Source: Bin76 sp963665765 (GTDB lineage Bacteria; Actinomycetota; Acidimicrobiia; Spongiisociales; ZC4RG35). Taken from it: a DNA stretch of 64,000 nucleotides. Both the position numbers and the translations under genes were made by a program. The notes beneath the pieces are model-generated. The model saw only the letters and a list, made by a program, of their open reading frames with translations. It did no database searches and had not been told where the DNA came from. The stretch spans positions 1,426,001 to 1,490,000 of the forward strand of contig OY762464.1 in NCBI GenBank assembly GCA_963665765.1, in the 5' to 3' direction. Positions 42,891 through 51,391 of this stretch are shown here, one piece after another; the stretch's first letter is position 1, and each line of letters opens with the position of its first letter.

Positions 42891-44008
42891 CTCTTCCGCT
42901 CCGGCAGCGTTTCCAAAAGTGATACCAGGGTAGCAAGATCAGACAACCGGCCCCCAGCCAGAAAATCGTCCACGTGCGGCAAGGCGGCCGTCATGCCCCG
43001 GGTTTGGGGGGAAAATCCCTCCCGAGACGCCAACGGATTAACCCAGATCAGCCGGTGGACCGTCCGGCGCAGCCGCTCCATCTCCCGGGAGAGCAATGCG
43101 GGGTCTCCCCGATCCCAACCATCGGAGATGATGAGGGCCACCGGTCCGCCCCTGGTCACCCGTCTGCTCCACTCGAAGTTGAACGTCCGCAGGCACTCCC
43201 CGATCCTGGTGCCGCCCGACCAGTCCTCCACCGATTGGGAAACCTGGGCGAGCGCCTCGGTGGGGTTGCGTCGCATCAGTTGGCGGGTGATGCGGGTCAG
43301 CCTGGTCGAGAAGACGAAAGTCTCCATTTTCCCCAGCCGGGCGCGGGCCGCATGGGCGAAGTAGAGAAGCATCTCGGTGTAGCGCTCCATGGAACCCGAA
43401 ACGTCGGCGATGAACAGAATGGGGCGAGGTCGCGCTCGGCGCTCGCTCCTTTCCAGATCGATCAGATCCCCCTCGGGCCCCACGCATTTGCGCAGAGTGC
43501 GCCTGAGGTCGGGGCGATCCCCCTTGGGGGAGGGACGGCGACGGCGGCTGTTCACCGGCGCCGGTCGCCAGATCATCTGGGCCAGAAGATTTCGGACCTC
43601 GGCCTGTTCCGCCTTGGTCAAATCGGAGAAGTCCTTTTCGGCCAGGCGCTCCGCCCAGGAGGCCCCGGTAAATGCCTCCATCTCCGGCCCGGCCGAGTCT
43701 CCATCATTTTCCGCCCCCCGCTGCGGTACCCGGCTTATCGCCCACAGACGCGGCTTCGGTGGGGCGGCCATGGCTATTCCGGTCGAAAGGTTCTGGCCGA
43801 AAAACCGCACGAACACCCGGTCGAAAATCGGCAGTTGCCAGGGAGAGGAGACCGTCAAACACCGAAAGGCGGCATAAACGTCCAGGCCGGAGGCCAATCC
43901 CACTTCGTCCACCGCCGCCATCAGATCGACGGCGGTGACCGAACCCACCGAAAGGCCTTCGGAACGAAGCTCCCGGGTGAACTCCACCAAGGTCTGGGCG
44001 CCGGGCAT
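42887..44008 (-). CDS. coxE: CoxE-like VWA domain protein
   Basis: The 373-residue product has a C-terminal von Willebrand A domain with a complete MIDAS DVSGSMERY (about 203-211), a Ser/Thr later (WSGGTRIGECLRTF), and ISDGWDRGDP. The N-terminal part matches CoxE-family proteins that act with the AAA+ ATPase CoxD to insert the Cu-S-Mo site in CO dehydrogenase. The coxD gene is seven bases upstream. Structural cox genes are absent here. Confidence 0.82.
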   Translation of the reverse strand: MPGAQTLVEFTRELRSEGLSVGSVTAVDLMAAVDEVGLASGLDVYAAFRCLTVSSPWQLPIFDRVFVRFFGQNLSTGIAMAAPPKPRLWAISRVPQRGAENDGDSAGPEMEAFTGASWAERLAEKDFSDLTKAEQAEVRNLLAQMIWRPAPVNSRRRRPSPKGDRPDLRRTLRKCVGPEGDLIDLERSERRARPRPILFIADVSGSMERYTEMLLYFAHAARARLGKMETFVFSTRLTRITRQLMRRNPTEALAQVSQSVEDWSGGTRIGECLRTFNFEWSRRVTRGGPVALIISDGWDRGDPALLSREMERLRRTVHRLIWVNPLASREGFSPQTRGMTAALPHVDDFLAGGRLSDLATLVSLLETLPERKR

Positions 44009-44015
44009 CCCTGCC

Positions 44016-44906
44016 TCAGCCGCCCATTCTGACCAGGCTCTCGAAGCCCCTCCGGGTAACCGCGTCCACGTCCTCCCGATACTTCAGCACCACCCCCAAC
44101 GTATCCTGCACCGCTTCGGGAGTCAGTTCCCCGGCGCCCAGAACCCGCAGGGCGCGGGCCCAATCGAGGGTTTCGGCCACGCCCGGAGGCTTGAACAGCT
44201 CCAGGCTTCGCAGGTCCGCCATGGCGTCGGCCAACTGGGCGGCCAGCCGATGATCGATGTCCGGCACCTTGGCCCGGACGATCGCCACCTCTCGATCCGG
44301 ATCAGGGAAGTCCAACCAGTGATAGATACATCTTCTCTTCAGAGCATCGTGGATCTCCCGGGTGCGGTTGGAGGTGATCACCACCACCGGCGGCACGGCC
44401 GCCCGCACCACCCCAATTTCGGGGATGGTGACTTGAAATTCGGAGAGTATCTCCAGCAGGAAGGCCTCGAACTCCTCGTCCGCCCGGTCCAGCTCGTCGA
44501 TCAGCAGAACGGGAGGCTTCCCCCGGGTGGAAGAGAACTCCACCGCCTGCAGAAGGGGCCGCGCCAGCAGGTATTCCCGGTTCATAATGTTCCCGATCGA
44601 GGCCTGCTCCCCTCCGGCGCCCGCCTCGATCAGGCGAATGGCCAGCATCTGCCGAGCGTAATCCCACTCGTAGAGCGCATGATTGGCGTCCAGCCCCTCG
44701 TAGCACTGCAATCTGATCAACTCCGTCTCCAACACCTGAGACAGCACTTTGGCCACCTCGGTTTTCCCCACTCCCGCCTCTCCCTCCAAAAACAGGGGAC
44801 GACCGAGTCGGTAGGAGAGATGGACAGCCACCGCCAAGGACCGGTCTGCCAGATACCGGCAGGCGGCGAACGCAGCAGTGACCTCGTCGACAGACGTGGG
44901 CGTCAA
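44016..44906 (-). CDS. coxD: CoxD/MoxR-type AAA+ ATPase
   Basis: The 296-residue AAA+ ATPase has Walker A GEAGVGKTEVAK (about 40-51), Walker B LLIDELDRADEEFEAFLLEILSE (about 112-134), and sensor-1 VVVITSNRTREI. It belongs to the MoxR group and matches CoxD, the chaperone ATPase of CO-dehydrogenase maturation. The TTG at 44906 has GGAGG at a suitable distance and defines the start. It opens the minus-strand cox-type operon. Confidence 0.85.
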   Translation of the reverse strand: MTPTSVDEVTAAFAACRYLADRSLAVAVHLSYRLGRPLFLEGEAGVGKTEVAKVLSQVLETELIRLQCYEGLDANHALYEWDYARQMLAIRLIEAGAGGEQASIGNIMNREYLLARPLLQAVEFSSTRGKPPVLLIDELDRADEEFEAFLLEILSEFQVTIPEIGVVRAAVPPVVVITSNRTREIHDALKRRCIYHWLDFPDPDREVAIVRAKVPDIDHRLAAQLADAMADLRSLELFKPPGVAETLDWARALRVLGAGELTPEAVQDTLGVVLKYREDVDAVTRRGFESLVRMGG

Positions 44907-44927
44907 GTTAGAGATCCTCCCTGTTCG

Positions 44928-44965
44928 AATATGAGGCTCGGACTGCGATGCCCGAGCCTCATATT
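44928..44965 (-). terminator. Strong hairpin after the amino-acid binding protein gene
   Basis: AATATGAGGCTCGG (44928-44941) pairs perfectly with CCGAGCCTCATATT (44952-44965) around a 10-base loop, 21 bases beyond the stop of the substrate-binding protein gene and before coxD. T-rich bases flank both sides. It separates the two transcription units. Confidence 0.7.
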
Positions 44966-44985
44966 TATTTCGCTTATCGAGCAGA

Positions 44986-46071
44986 TCAGCGGGCCGGCGG
45001 CGGATAGAGCAGGCCGCCGTCGGAGTAGAGGGCGTTTAGGCCGCGCTCCAAGCCCAGCGGGGTCAGGTGCCGGTCGTAGACCTCGGCGTAGTTCCCAACC
45101 TGCTTGATGACCTGATAGAAGGCATCAGCCGGCAGGCCCATCTTGGTTTGGAGTTCGTCGGCGGTGGCGCCGAACAGTCGGCTGGCCTCTCCGTCCACGT
45201 TCATCATGTCATCGATGTTGGAAGAGTCGATACCCTTCTCCTCGGCGATCAGCATGGCGAAAATCGTCCAGGTCACCACATCGCCGAAGCGGGATTGGTT
45301 CTGTATCCATCCGGGGCCCAGAGGCTCCTTGGAGATCGGAACCGAGGGAAAGATCACCCAATCTTCTCCGCCGGCCCCTTCGCTGACCTTACGCGAGACC
45401 AATCCGGAACCGTCGGTGGTGACCACGTCACAGGCGCCCGACTTGAAGTTCTCGATGACCACGTTGAAGTCCTCGAAGGTGCTCAAAGTGATGTTGACCC
45501 CCATCGCGGCGGCCGTCTCGGTGATGTTCTTTTCGGTGGTGGTGCCCGAGTTGGTGCAAACCGTGGCCCCTTCTATTTCTTCCAAGGTGGACATCGACGT
45601 GAAATCCTGGCCGCCCCTCGCCATTAGCTGCTGGCCGTCGTAGTAGGTGGTAGGCCCGAAATCGAGGCCCAGGTCGGTGTCTCGACTCTGAGTCCATGTG
45701 GTGTTGCGGCTCAAAAGATCGATCAGACCCGAGTTCACCGCCTCGAATCGGGCGGCGGCGGTCAGCGCCTCGTATTGGACCGCGTCCGCGTCACCCAGGA
45801 TGGCGGCCGCCACAGCCCGGCACAGCTCCACATCAAAACCGACAAACGCGCCGGCCGAATCCTTGTAGCCGAACCCCGGCAGGGTCTCGTTCACTCCACA
45901 GTTCAACTGCCCTCGAGCGATAACCGCATCGAGCAGGTCTTCTGTGGCCGGGGCAGGCGCCGGGGCCTGGGTAGTGGCCGCCGCGGCCGTGCTGGTGGGC
46001 TCCTCGGCGTCTTCGCCGCAAGCGGTCGCCAACAGCGCCAGGACCACCAGTGCAATAGTTGCTCTTCTCAT
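44986..46071 (-). CDS. Amino-acid ABC transporter substrate-binding lipoprotein
   Basis: The 361-residue protein has a lipoprotein signal (LALLATACGE, lipidated Cys18), a Thr/Ala/Pro linker, and a periplasmic-type binding domain of the general L-amino acid (AapJ) group: RGQLNCGVNETLPGFGYKDSAGAFVGFDVELCRAVAAAILGD and LLSRNTTWTQSRD. It would capture polar amino acids outside the membrane. AAAGGAG precedes the ATG. No permease or ATPase genes are adjacent on either side. Confidence 0.88.
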   Translation of the reverse strand: MRRATIALVVLALLATACGEDAEEPTSTAAAATTQAPAPAPATEDLLDAVIARGQLNCGVNETLPGFGYKDSAGAFVGFDVELCRAVAAAILGDADAVQYEALTAAARFEAVNSGLIDLLSRNTTWTQSRDTDLGLDFGPTTYYDGQQLMARGGQDFTSMSTLEEIEGATVCTNSGTTTEKNITETAAAMGVNITLSTFEDFNVVIENFKSGACDVVTTDGSGLVSRKVSEGAGGEDWVIFPSVPISKEPLGPGWIQNQSRFGDVVTWTIFAMLIAEEKGIDSSNIDDMMNVDGEASRLFGATADELQTKMGLPADAFYQVIKQVGNYAEVYDRHLTPLGLERGLNALYSDGGLLYPPPAR

Positions 46072-46104
46072 TTGGATTCTCCTTTGGTCGGCGGTGCCGC
46101 CAAC

Positions 46105-46155
46105 CTCATCGTATTCCTATTCTTCTAATCAGCGTAAGCCGCGTTCAAAGGATAA
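46105..46155 (-). promoter_or_regulatory. Possible promoter of the binding protein gene
   Basis: On the minus strand TTGAAC and AAGAAT are 18 bases apart upstream of the gene. The match is partial and the position approximate. The 166-base gap 46072-46237 also holds the nhaA terminator and no gene. Confidence 0.3.
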
Positions 46156-46192
46156 CTGTTCCTCCCATGCCAGGAGCAGTCCAAACCCGGCC

Positions 46193-46210
46193 AAAACGGG
46201 TAGACCCGTT
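46193..46210 (-). terminator. nhaA terminator
   Basis: On the minus strand AACGGG-TCTA-CCCGTT folds as a six-base stem with a four-base loop and runs directly into TT after the stem, 28 bases past the nhaA stop. Confidence 0.5.
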
Positions 46211-46237
46211 GAGAGAGCTTTCCGGAACCAACCGCTT

Positions 46238-47608
46238 TCATTCCACGGTCGGCGTACGCTCCGCGCTGGGGGGATTGGGTCCGAACCGGAACAGGAAGTA
46301 CCCCAAAAGCCCGGCCAGAGCCGATCCCGCCAGAATACCCAGTTTGGCCTGGTCGGTCAGAGCCGGGTCAACGAAAGCCAGGCTGGAGACGAAAATGGCC
46401 ACCGTGAAGCCAATGCCGGCCACGGCCGCCAATGCCACCACATCCAGACCCGCCATCCCGTCCGGCAACCGTCCCCACCCGATCTTCACCGCCAGCCAGG
46501 TAAAAAGACTGATCCCCACTACTTTTCCAATCAGAAGCCCCGCGCCGGTGCCCAACGCCACCGGCTGGAGCAATTGGCTGATGTCATCTCCTACCCGCAC
46601 CCCGGCATTGGCCAGGGCGAACAGCGGAAGCACCAAAAAGGAGCTCCAGGGCAGCAGCCGGTGCTCGCTTCTGGCCAGGGGCGCCACCGACTCCCAAGCC
46701 ACCTCCGACAGAGTCATTATCTGATGGTCGGCCTCTTCCCGCTGGTGGTAGGTGACTATGTGGCGGGGAAAGGATTCAAGAATCGCCCCTCCCTTGGCAT
46801 AGAGCGTCTCCGCGGAATACATGGGGCGGGCCGGGGTTATGAAAGCCAAAGCCACTCCCACCAAGGTGGGGTGGACTCCCGATTCGTGGATGCAATACCA
46901 GGCCACCACAGCCATGGGGAGGTAGAAGGTGCGGGCCCGGATGCCGACCCGCCCGGCCACCGCCACCGCCACCAGCACCAATATCCCCCAGGTCAGCCAA
47001 TTCCACCGCAGGCTTTCCGAATAGAACAGCGCGATGATGATGATCGCCCCCACGTCATCGGCGATGGCCAGCGCCAGGAGGAAAAGCTTGGCGCCCGAGG
47101 AGGCCCGGGATCCCAAAAGGGAAAGCACCCCCAAAGAAAAGGCGATGTCGGTGGCGGTGGGAACCGCCCAACCGTTCAAAGCCTCTCCCCCCTCGCCTAT
47201 CACCAGAACTACATAAACCAGCGCCGGGACGATCATTCCTCCCGCGGCGGCCATCACCGGCAGCGCCGCCGCCCGGGGATCCCGCAATCGCCCGATCACC
47301 ACTTCTCGCTTTATCTCCAGGCCCACCACGAAAAAGAAGATGACCATCAGGGCGTCGTTGACAAAGGCCTGCAGTGACCCGGAAAGGTGGATGGGACCGA
47401 CGGCCAACTCCACATGAGTCTCCCACAAGGCAAAATAACTATCGGCCCAGGGAGAGTTGGCCCATGTCATGGCCAACGCCGCCATGAACAGCAACGCGGC
47501 GCCCGTGGACGCCTCTACCTGCATGAATTTCTGAATGGGCCGGACGAATCGGCGGGGAACGAACCGGTTGGAGTCGATCCAGGTTTCGTGAAGCGGTTCT
47601 CTCAACAT
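46238..47608 (-). CDS. nhaA: Na+/H+ antiporter NhaA
   Basis: The 456-residue integral membrane protein expels sodium in exchange for protons. Family sequences include FVNDALMVIFFFVVGLEIKREVVIGRL (about 75-101), WAVPTATDIAFSLGVLSLLG (about 143-162) and LALAIADDVGAIIIIALFYS (about 174-193), with the paired Asp of the ion site. About 11-12 hydrophobic segments are seen. GGAAGG precedes the ATG. The C-terminus is a short basic tail. Confidence 0.93.
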   Translation of the reverse strand: MLREPLHETWIDSNRFVPRRFVRPIQKFMQVEASTGAALLFMAALAMTWANSPWADSYFALWETHVELAVGPIHLSGSLQAFVNDALMVIFFFVVGLEIKREVVIGRLRDPRAAALPVMAAAGGMIVPALVYVVLVIGEGGEALNGWAVPTATDIAFSLGVLSLLGSRASSGAKLFLLALAIADDVGAIIIIALFYSESLRWNWLTWGILVLVAVAVAGRVGIRARTFYLPMAVVAWYCIHESGVHPTLVGVALAFITPARPMYSAETLYAKGGAILESFPRHIVTYHQREEADHQIMTLSEVAWESVAPLARSEHRLLPWSSFLVLPLFALANAGVRVGDDISQLLQPVALGTGAGLLIGKVVGISLFTWLAVKIGWGRLPDGMAGLDVVALAAVAGIGFTVAIFVSSLAFVDPALTDQAKLGILAGSALAGLLGYFLFRFGPNPPSAERTPTVE

Positions 47609-47623
47609 CGGCCCTTCCGTTGG

Positions 47624-48649
47624 TTATGCCGCCATCGAGCGGTCTGCTGATCCCAGTTCGGCGCAGGCCCGGACTACCCGCTCCGCCATCGACTGCTGCG
47701 CCTTTCCCAGATAGGTTCGAGGATCGTACATCTTCTTGTTGCCCACCTCGCCATCCACCTTCAATACCCCCGAGTAGTTGGTGAACATGTGGTCCGCCAC
47801 CGGCCTGGTGAAGGCGTACTGGGTATCGGTGTCGATGTTCATCTTGACCACCCCATAGTTCACGGTCTCCCGTATCTCATCGAGGCTCGAGCCGCTCCCT
47901 CCGTGAAACACCAGATAGTGCCGATAATCGAACCGATCCTCCGTGGCCCGCTGTCCGTCCCGCAAAATGGAGGGGCGCAGTTGTACTTTGCCCGGCTTGT
48001 AGACGCCGTGCACATTGCCGAACACCGCGGCCAGCAGATAATGACCGCGCTCTCCCACGCCCAGGCGCTCGGCCACCGCCACCATATCCCCGGGGGTGGT
48101 GTAGAGCTTCCGGCGATCCACGTCGGTGTGGTCCATGGTGTCCTCCACGCCCCCCACGATCCCTATCTCCAGTTCCAACAGGACCTCCTGCGCGGCGCAC
48201 TCGTCCAGCAGTTGAGCGGCCAGCGCCAGATTCTCCTCCAGTGGAAGGGCGGAGGCATCCAACATGTGGCTCTGAAACAGCGGACCCAAGCCGTTGGCCC
48301 GCCGCCGGGCGGTCTCCGCCAGAAGCGGCCGGATCAGATCATCCACCCGGTCGGGAGGGCAGTGATCGGTGTGCAAAGCCACGAGCATGGGATGCCGAGC
48401 CGCCACCGTGTGGGCAAATTCGGCCAGGGCCCGGGCCCCCCGCGCCATGTCGCTTGATCCTCCACCCGAAAGGAACCCGCCTCCGCTGGTGGAGACTTGG
48501 ATAATCCCATCCGAGCGGGCCTCGGCGAATCCGCTCAGCGCGGCGTTGAGGGTTTCGCTGGAAGAAACATTGATAGCCGGAAAGGCATACCCCCCGGAAC
48601 GGGCCGCCTCCAGCATTTTCAGATATTGAGCAGGGTTGGCTATCGGCAT
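47624..48649 (-). CDS. fbaA: Fructose-bisphosphate aldolase class II
   Basis: The 341-residue glycolytic enzyme cleaves fructose-1,6-bisphosphate. Metal ligands and family motifs visible are ALHTDHCPPD (about 91-100), LELEIGIVGGVEDTMD (about 158-173), NVHGVYKPG (about 214-222) and VFHGGSGSSLDEI (about 250-262). The overall sequence fits the longer mycobacterial-type class II enzymes. GGAGACACC precedes the ATG at 48649. The 42-base gap to trpG holds nothing evident. Confidence 0.93.
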   Translation of the reverse strand: MPIANPAQYLKMLEAARSGGYAFPAINVSSSETLNAALSGFAEARSDGIIQVSTSGGGFLSGGGSSDMARGARALAEFAHTVAARHPMLVALHTDHCPPDRVDDLIRPLLAETARRRANGLGPLFQSHMLDASALPLEENLALAAQLLDECAAQEVLLELEIGIVGGVEDTMDHTDVDRRKLYTTPGDMVAVAERLGVGERGHYLLAAVFGNVHGVYKPGKVQLRPSILRDGQRATEDRFDYRHYLVFHGGSGSSLDEIRETVNYGVVKMNIDTDTQYAFTRPVADHMFTNYSGVLKVDGEVGNKKMYDPRTYLGKAQQSMAERVVRACAELGSADRSMAA

Positions 48650-48692
48650 CTGGTGTCTCCGACCTGAACAAGCGCCACCCGAAACATTCTAT

Positions 48693-49280
48693 CTAACCAG
48701 CCATTCTCCTCATCGCCGGTGGCTGGGCCAAAAAGTTGCCCAGCAGGCGCTTGCCCTCCGAGGTGAGGATACTTTCGGGGTGAAACTGCAAACCCGTTAC
48801 GGGCAGGCGGCTGTGACGAATTCCCTGGATGACGCCTTCTTCGCTCCACGCGCAGGCTTCCAGGACCGACGGCAACCCGGTTATCGCCAGGGAGTGGTAA
48901 CGGGTGGCAACGAAGGGGTTCTCGCAACCCGCGAAGACCCCCTCTTCATCGTGACGGATGACAGAGGTTTTTCCATGGCGCGGCTCGGGCGCCACGCCCA
49001 CCTCGCCTCCGAACGCCACCGCCACCGCCTGATGCCCCAGGCAGACTCCCAGGATGGGGATGCGGGCCGCGAAAGCCCGGACGTAGTCGATCGAAAAACC
49101 GGCGTTTTCGGGACGCCCCGGACCGGGCGAGATGATGAGCCGGTCCACCTCCCAGCTCATCGCCTCCTCCGCGGAGGCCACATCGCTTCTCACCACCACC
49201 GGCTCGGCGCCCAACTCACCACAGTATTGGGCCAGATTAAAAGTGAACGAGTCGTAATTGTCCAGAATCAAAACCCGCAT
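48693..49280 (-). CDS. trpG: Anthranilate/aminodeoxychorismate synthase glutaminase subunit
   Basis: The 195-residue class I glutamine amidotransferase has the nucleophile Cys80 in ILGVCLGHQAV, and His/Glu in LQFHPESIL (about 168-176). It opens with LILDNYDSFTFNLAQY, the standard start of TrpG/PabA. One protein often serves both tryptophan and folate synthesis in actinobacteria. The gene lies divergent from crgA, as in the mycobacterial origin region. TATGCT lies about eight bases upstream of its ATG, suggesting a leaderless mRNA. Confidence 0.9.
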   Translation of the reverse strand: MRVLILDNYDSFTFNLAQYCGELGAEPVVVRSDVASAEEAMSWEVDRLIISPGPGRPENAGFSIDYVRAFAARIPILGVCLGHQAVAVAFGGEVGVAPEPRHGKTSVIRHDEEGVFAGCENPFVATRYHSLAITGLPSVLEACAWSEEGVIQGIRHSRLPVTGLQFHPESILTSEGKRLLGNFLAQPPAMRRMAG

Positions 49281-49298
49281 CGAGCCAGCATACCAATT

Positions 49299-49316
49299 TC
49301 AAGGGCACGCCCTTGA
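49299..49316. promoter_or_regulatory. TCAAGGGC-AC-GCCCTTGA palindrome between trpG and crgA
   Basis: An 8-2-8 perfect palindrome lies in the 95-base divergent spacer, just upstream of the trpG -10-like hexamer (49288-49293, TATGCT on the minus strand). Its placement over the -35 to -10 region suggests an operator acting on trpG and perhaps crgA. Confidence 0.5.
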
Positions 49317-49335
49317 TGGCGAAAGCACGGGCGCC

Positions 49336-49356
49336 GCGAGCGCCTGCTTCGCTCGC
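49336..49356. repeat. GCGAGCG/CGCTCGC inverted repeat before crgA
   Basis: Seven-base arms (49336-49342 and 49350-49356) with a seven-base loop stand about 20 bases before the crgA start. It could be a 5'-leader hairpin or a second regulator site. Confidence 0.4.
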
Positions 49357-49375
49357 TACTCTTTAGTAAGTAATT

Positions 49376-49612
49376 ATGCCGGTTTCCAAGAAACGCAAAG
49401 GGGCCGAACGCCGCAGGCCCACCCCACCCCGCAACCCGGTCAAGGCCTCCACCCCCTCTTCCCGCTGGTATGTGCTCACCATGGCTGGCCTGATGGGCGT
49501 GGGATTGATTCTGGTGCTGCTTCGCTTCGTCCTGGGACTCGATCAACTCTGGTTGGTGGGCGGGTTGGCCCTGATCGCCGGCGGATTCCTGATGACCACC
49601 GGATACCGCTAG
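49376..49612 (+). CDS. crgA: Cell division protein CrgA
   Basis: The 78-residue protein has a basic N-terminus (MPVSKKRKGAERRR) and two membrane segments (about 32-51 and 57-74). The sequence SRWYVLTMAGLMGVGLILVLLRFVLG...LIAGGFLMTTGYR is typical of CrgA, an actinobacterial membrane protein that helps assemble or restrain the divisome. Its location near trpG and gyrA matches the usual actinobacterial order. Confidence 0.9.
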   Translation: MPVSKKRKGAERRRPTPPRNPVKASTPSSRWYVLTMAGLMGVGLILVLLRFVLGLDQLWLVGGLALIAGGFLMTTGYR

Positions 49613-49869
49613 CCCGATCCGTCCGGTCGCCAGACGGCCATCATCTCCTCCCGGCAGTGACGGGGAGGGGCCGTCTCGGAGACGTTGGCCATTCTCACCG
49701 TCAATTCCGTCCCACACAAGGTGCACCGGTAATCCTGGATCGCCTCCACCACCAGGTCGGGATCCGGTTCGGCCGGGGCCGCCGCCAGGGCGCGGAGAAA
49801 CCAGAGGCACAGCCGCCACACCGCCATCCCGATCCCAAGAGCCACGACCAGATTGAGGAGGCCGGTCAT
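49609..49869 (-). CDS. Small membrane protein with zinc-ribbon-like Cys motifs
   Basis: The 86-residue product has one membrane segment (about 4-24, LNLVVALGIGMAVWRLCLWFL). A C-terminal CTLCG motif near residue 48 and RHCREEMM near residue 71 could form a zinc ribbon. I do not recognise a family. The ATG at 49869 is preferred over an upstream in-frame start because it places the membrane segment at the N-terminus. Its end overlaps the crgA stop convergently, by four bases. Confidence 0.55.
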   Translation of the reverse strand: MTGLLNLVVALGIGMAVWRLCLWFLRALAAAPAEPDPDLVVEAIQDYRCTLCGTELTVRMANVSETAPPRHCREEMMAVWRPDGSG

Positions 49870-49891
49870 CGCCGGTCGGGAGGCGGTTTGC

Positions 49892-51067
49892 TCACAGTTT
49901 CTCGATAATGGTGGCGTTGGCCATCCCTCCACCTTCGCACATCGACTGCAGCCCGTAACGAGTCCCGGTTCTAACCATCTCATGCACCAGGCTGGTCATC
50001 AGCCGGGCGCCCGAGGCGCCCAGTGGGTGGCCAAGCGCGATGGCGCCCCCGTTGACATTGGTGCGTTCCCATAGTCCGTCCACGTCGGCCCCGCCGTATT
50101 CGGCGCGCCAAGCCGCCACCACCGAGGAAAACGCCTCGTTTATCTCGAACAGTCCGATGTCGTCGATCGACAATCCGGCGCGCTCCAACGCCCTGGACGT
50201 GGCCGGAATCGGCCCGGTCAGCATCATCACCGGGTCCACCCCCGCCATGGCGAAGGAGACGAACCGGGCCAGGGGCGTCAGATCGAGTTGGGAAGCCCTC
50301 TCCTCGCTCATAATCAGCAGCGCCGCCGCGCCATCAGAGATCTGCGAAGAGTTGCCGGCAGTTATCTTGCCATCCGCCTTGAAGGCGGGAGAGAGTCCGG
50401 ACAATGCCTCCATGCTGGTGGTCCGCCGAATGCCCTCATCAACAGTCATCGTCTCTCGGGCGCCTCCCACCTGCACCGTCACCGGCTCGATCTGCGACTG
50501 GAAACGACCCTCATCGGTGGCCCGCGCCGCTCTTTGGTGAGAGAGCAGCGAAATTCCATCCAATTCCTGGCGGCCGAACCCCCACTTGTCGGCAATCATC
50601 TCCGCCGAGATACCCTGGGGAACCAGTCCATTCGCATAGCGCTGCATCATCGCGGGCCCGAAAGGAAGTCCCGGACCCTGCTCGGCGGTGATTCCCATCG
50701 GAACCCGGGTCATCGACTCCACGCCGGCCGCGATCACCACGTCGTAGGCGCCGGCCATCACGCCTTGGGCCGCGAAGTGGGCCGCCTGCTGGGACGATCC
50801 GCACTGACGGTCGATGGTCACTCCCACCACGTCCTCGGGAAATCCGGCCGCCAGCGCCGCATTGCGGGCGATGTTCAGGCTCTGCTCACCAGTCTGGCTC
50901 ACGCAACCGCAGATCACATCCTCGACCAGACCCGGATCCAGATCATTGCGCTCAACGAGCGCCCCCAGGGGAATGGCAGCCAGATCGACCGCGTGCAAAT
51001 TGGAGAGCTTCCCCTTGCGCCGGCCCGCCGGGGTGCGGACCGCGTCCACGATGACAGCCGATTTCAT
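49892..51067 (-). CDS. Acetyl-CoA C-acetyltransferase (thiolase)
   Basis: The 391-residue thiolase has Cys89 in IDRQCGSSQQAAHFA, His in GHPLGASGAR (about 345), and a second Cys in SMCEGGGMANA near the C-terminus. It forms or cleaves acetoacetyl-CoA or longer 3-ketoacyl-CoA. The ATG at 51067 opens with AVIVDAVRTPAGRRKG; upstream in-frame sequence runs through tRNA-Ala and is not coding. A link to the CoA-transferase/2-KPCC operon is possible but is not shown by position. Confidence 0.92.
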   Translation of the reverse strand: MKSAVIVDAVRTPAGRRKGKLSNLHAVDLAAIPLGALVERNDLDPGLVEDVICGCVSQTGEQSLNIARNAALAAGFPEDVVGVTIDRQCGSSQQAAHFAAQGVMAGAYDVVIAAGVESMTRVPMGITAEQGPGLPFGPAMMQRYANGLVPQGISAEMIADKWGFGRQELDGISLLSHQRAARATDEGRFQSQIEPVTVQVGGARETMTVDEGIRRTTSMEALSGLSPAFKADGKITAGNSSQISDGAAALLIMSEERASQLDLTPLARFVSFAMAGVDPVMMLTGPIPATSRALERAGLSIDDIGLFEINEAFSSVVAAWRAEYGGADVDGLWERTNVNGGAIALGHPLGASGARLMTSLVHEMVRTGTRYGLQSMCEGGGMANATIIEKL

Positions 51068-51106
51068 ATGATGCTCCTCTCGGGTGGTGGGGTCTGTGAG
51101 ACGGCG

Positions 51107-51180
51107 TGGAGACGATGGGACTTGAACCCACGACCTCCTGCTTGCAAAGCAGGCGCTCTTCCAGGCTGAGCTACGTCCCC
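51107..51180 (-). tRNA. tRNA-Ala (TGC)
   Basis: The cloverleaf has acceptor GGGGACG with CGTCTCC, anticodon arm CCTGC-TTTGCAA-GCAGG giving TGC, T arm GTGGG-TTCAAGT-CCCAT, and discriminator A without encoded CCA. Confidence 0.95.
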
Positions 51181-51244
51181 GCCCGCCCATAGGATACTCG
51201 CCTTCCGGCATCGCCGGGTTCGTGTAATATCATGGTTCCCGATA

Positions 51245-51319
51245 GGGCTCATAGCTCAGGTTGGTTAGAGCGCATCCCTGATAAGGATGAGGTCCCTGGT
51301 TCAAATCCAGGTGGGCCCA
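51245..51319 (+). tRNA. tRNA-Ile (GAT)
   Basis: The cloverleaf has acceptor GGGCTCA with TGGGCCC, anticodon arm CATCC-CTGATAA-GGATG giving GAT, T arm CCTGG-TTCAAAT-CCAGG, and discriminator A without full CCA. TAATAT at 51225-51230 is a plausible -10 element. It is on the opposite strand to tRNA-Ala. Confidence 0.95.
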
Positions 51320-51391
51320 CCGAACCTTCGCCTATCCGGGGCGTAACGAAAGGAAGCGGGCCTCCCACCGCCCCTCTGCGTGACGCCCGTC

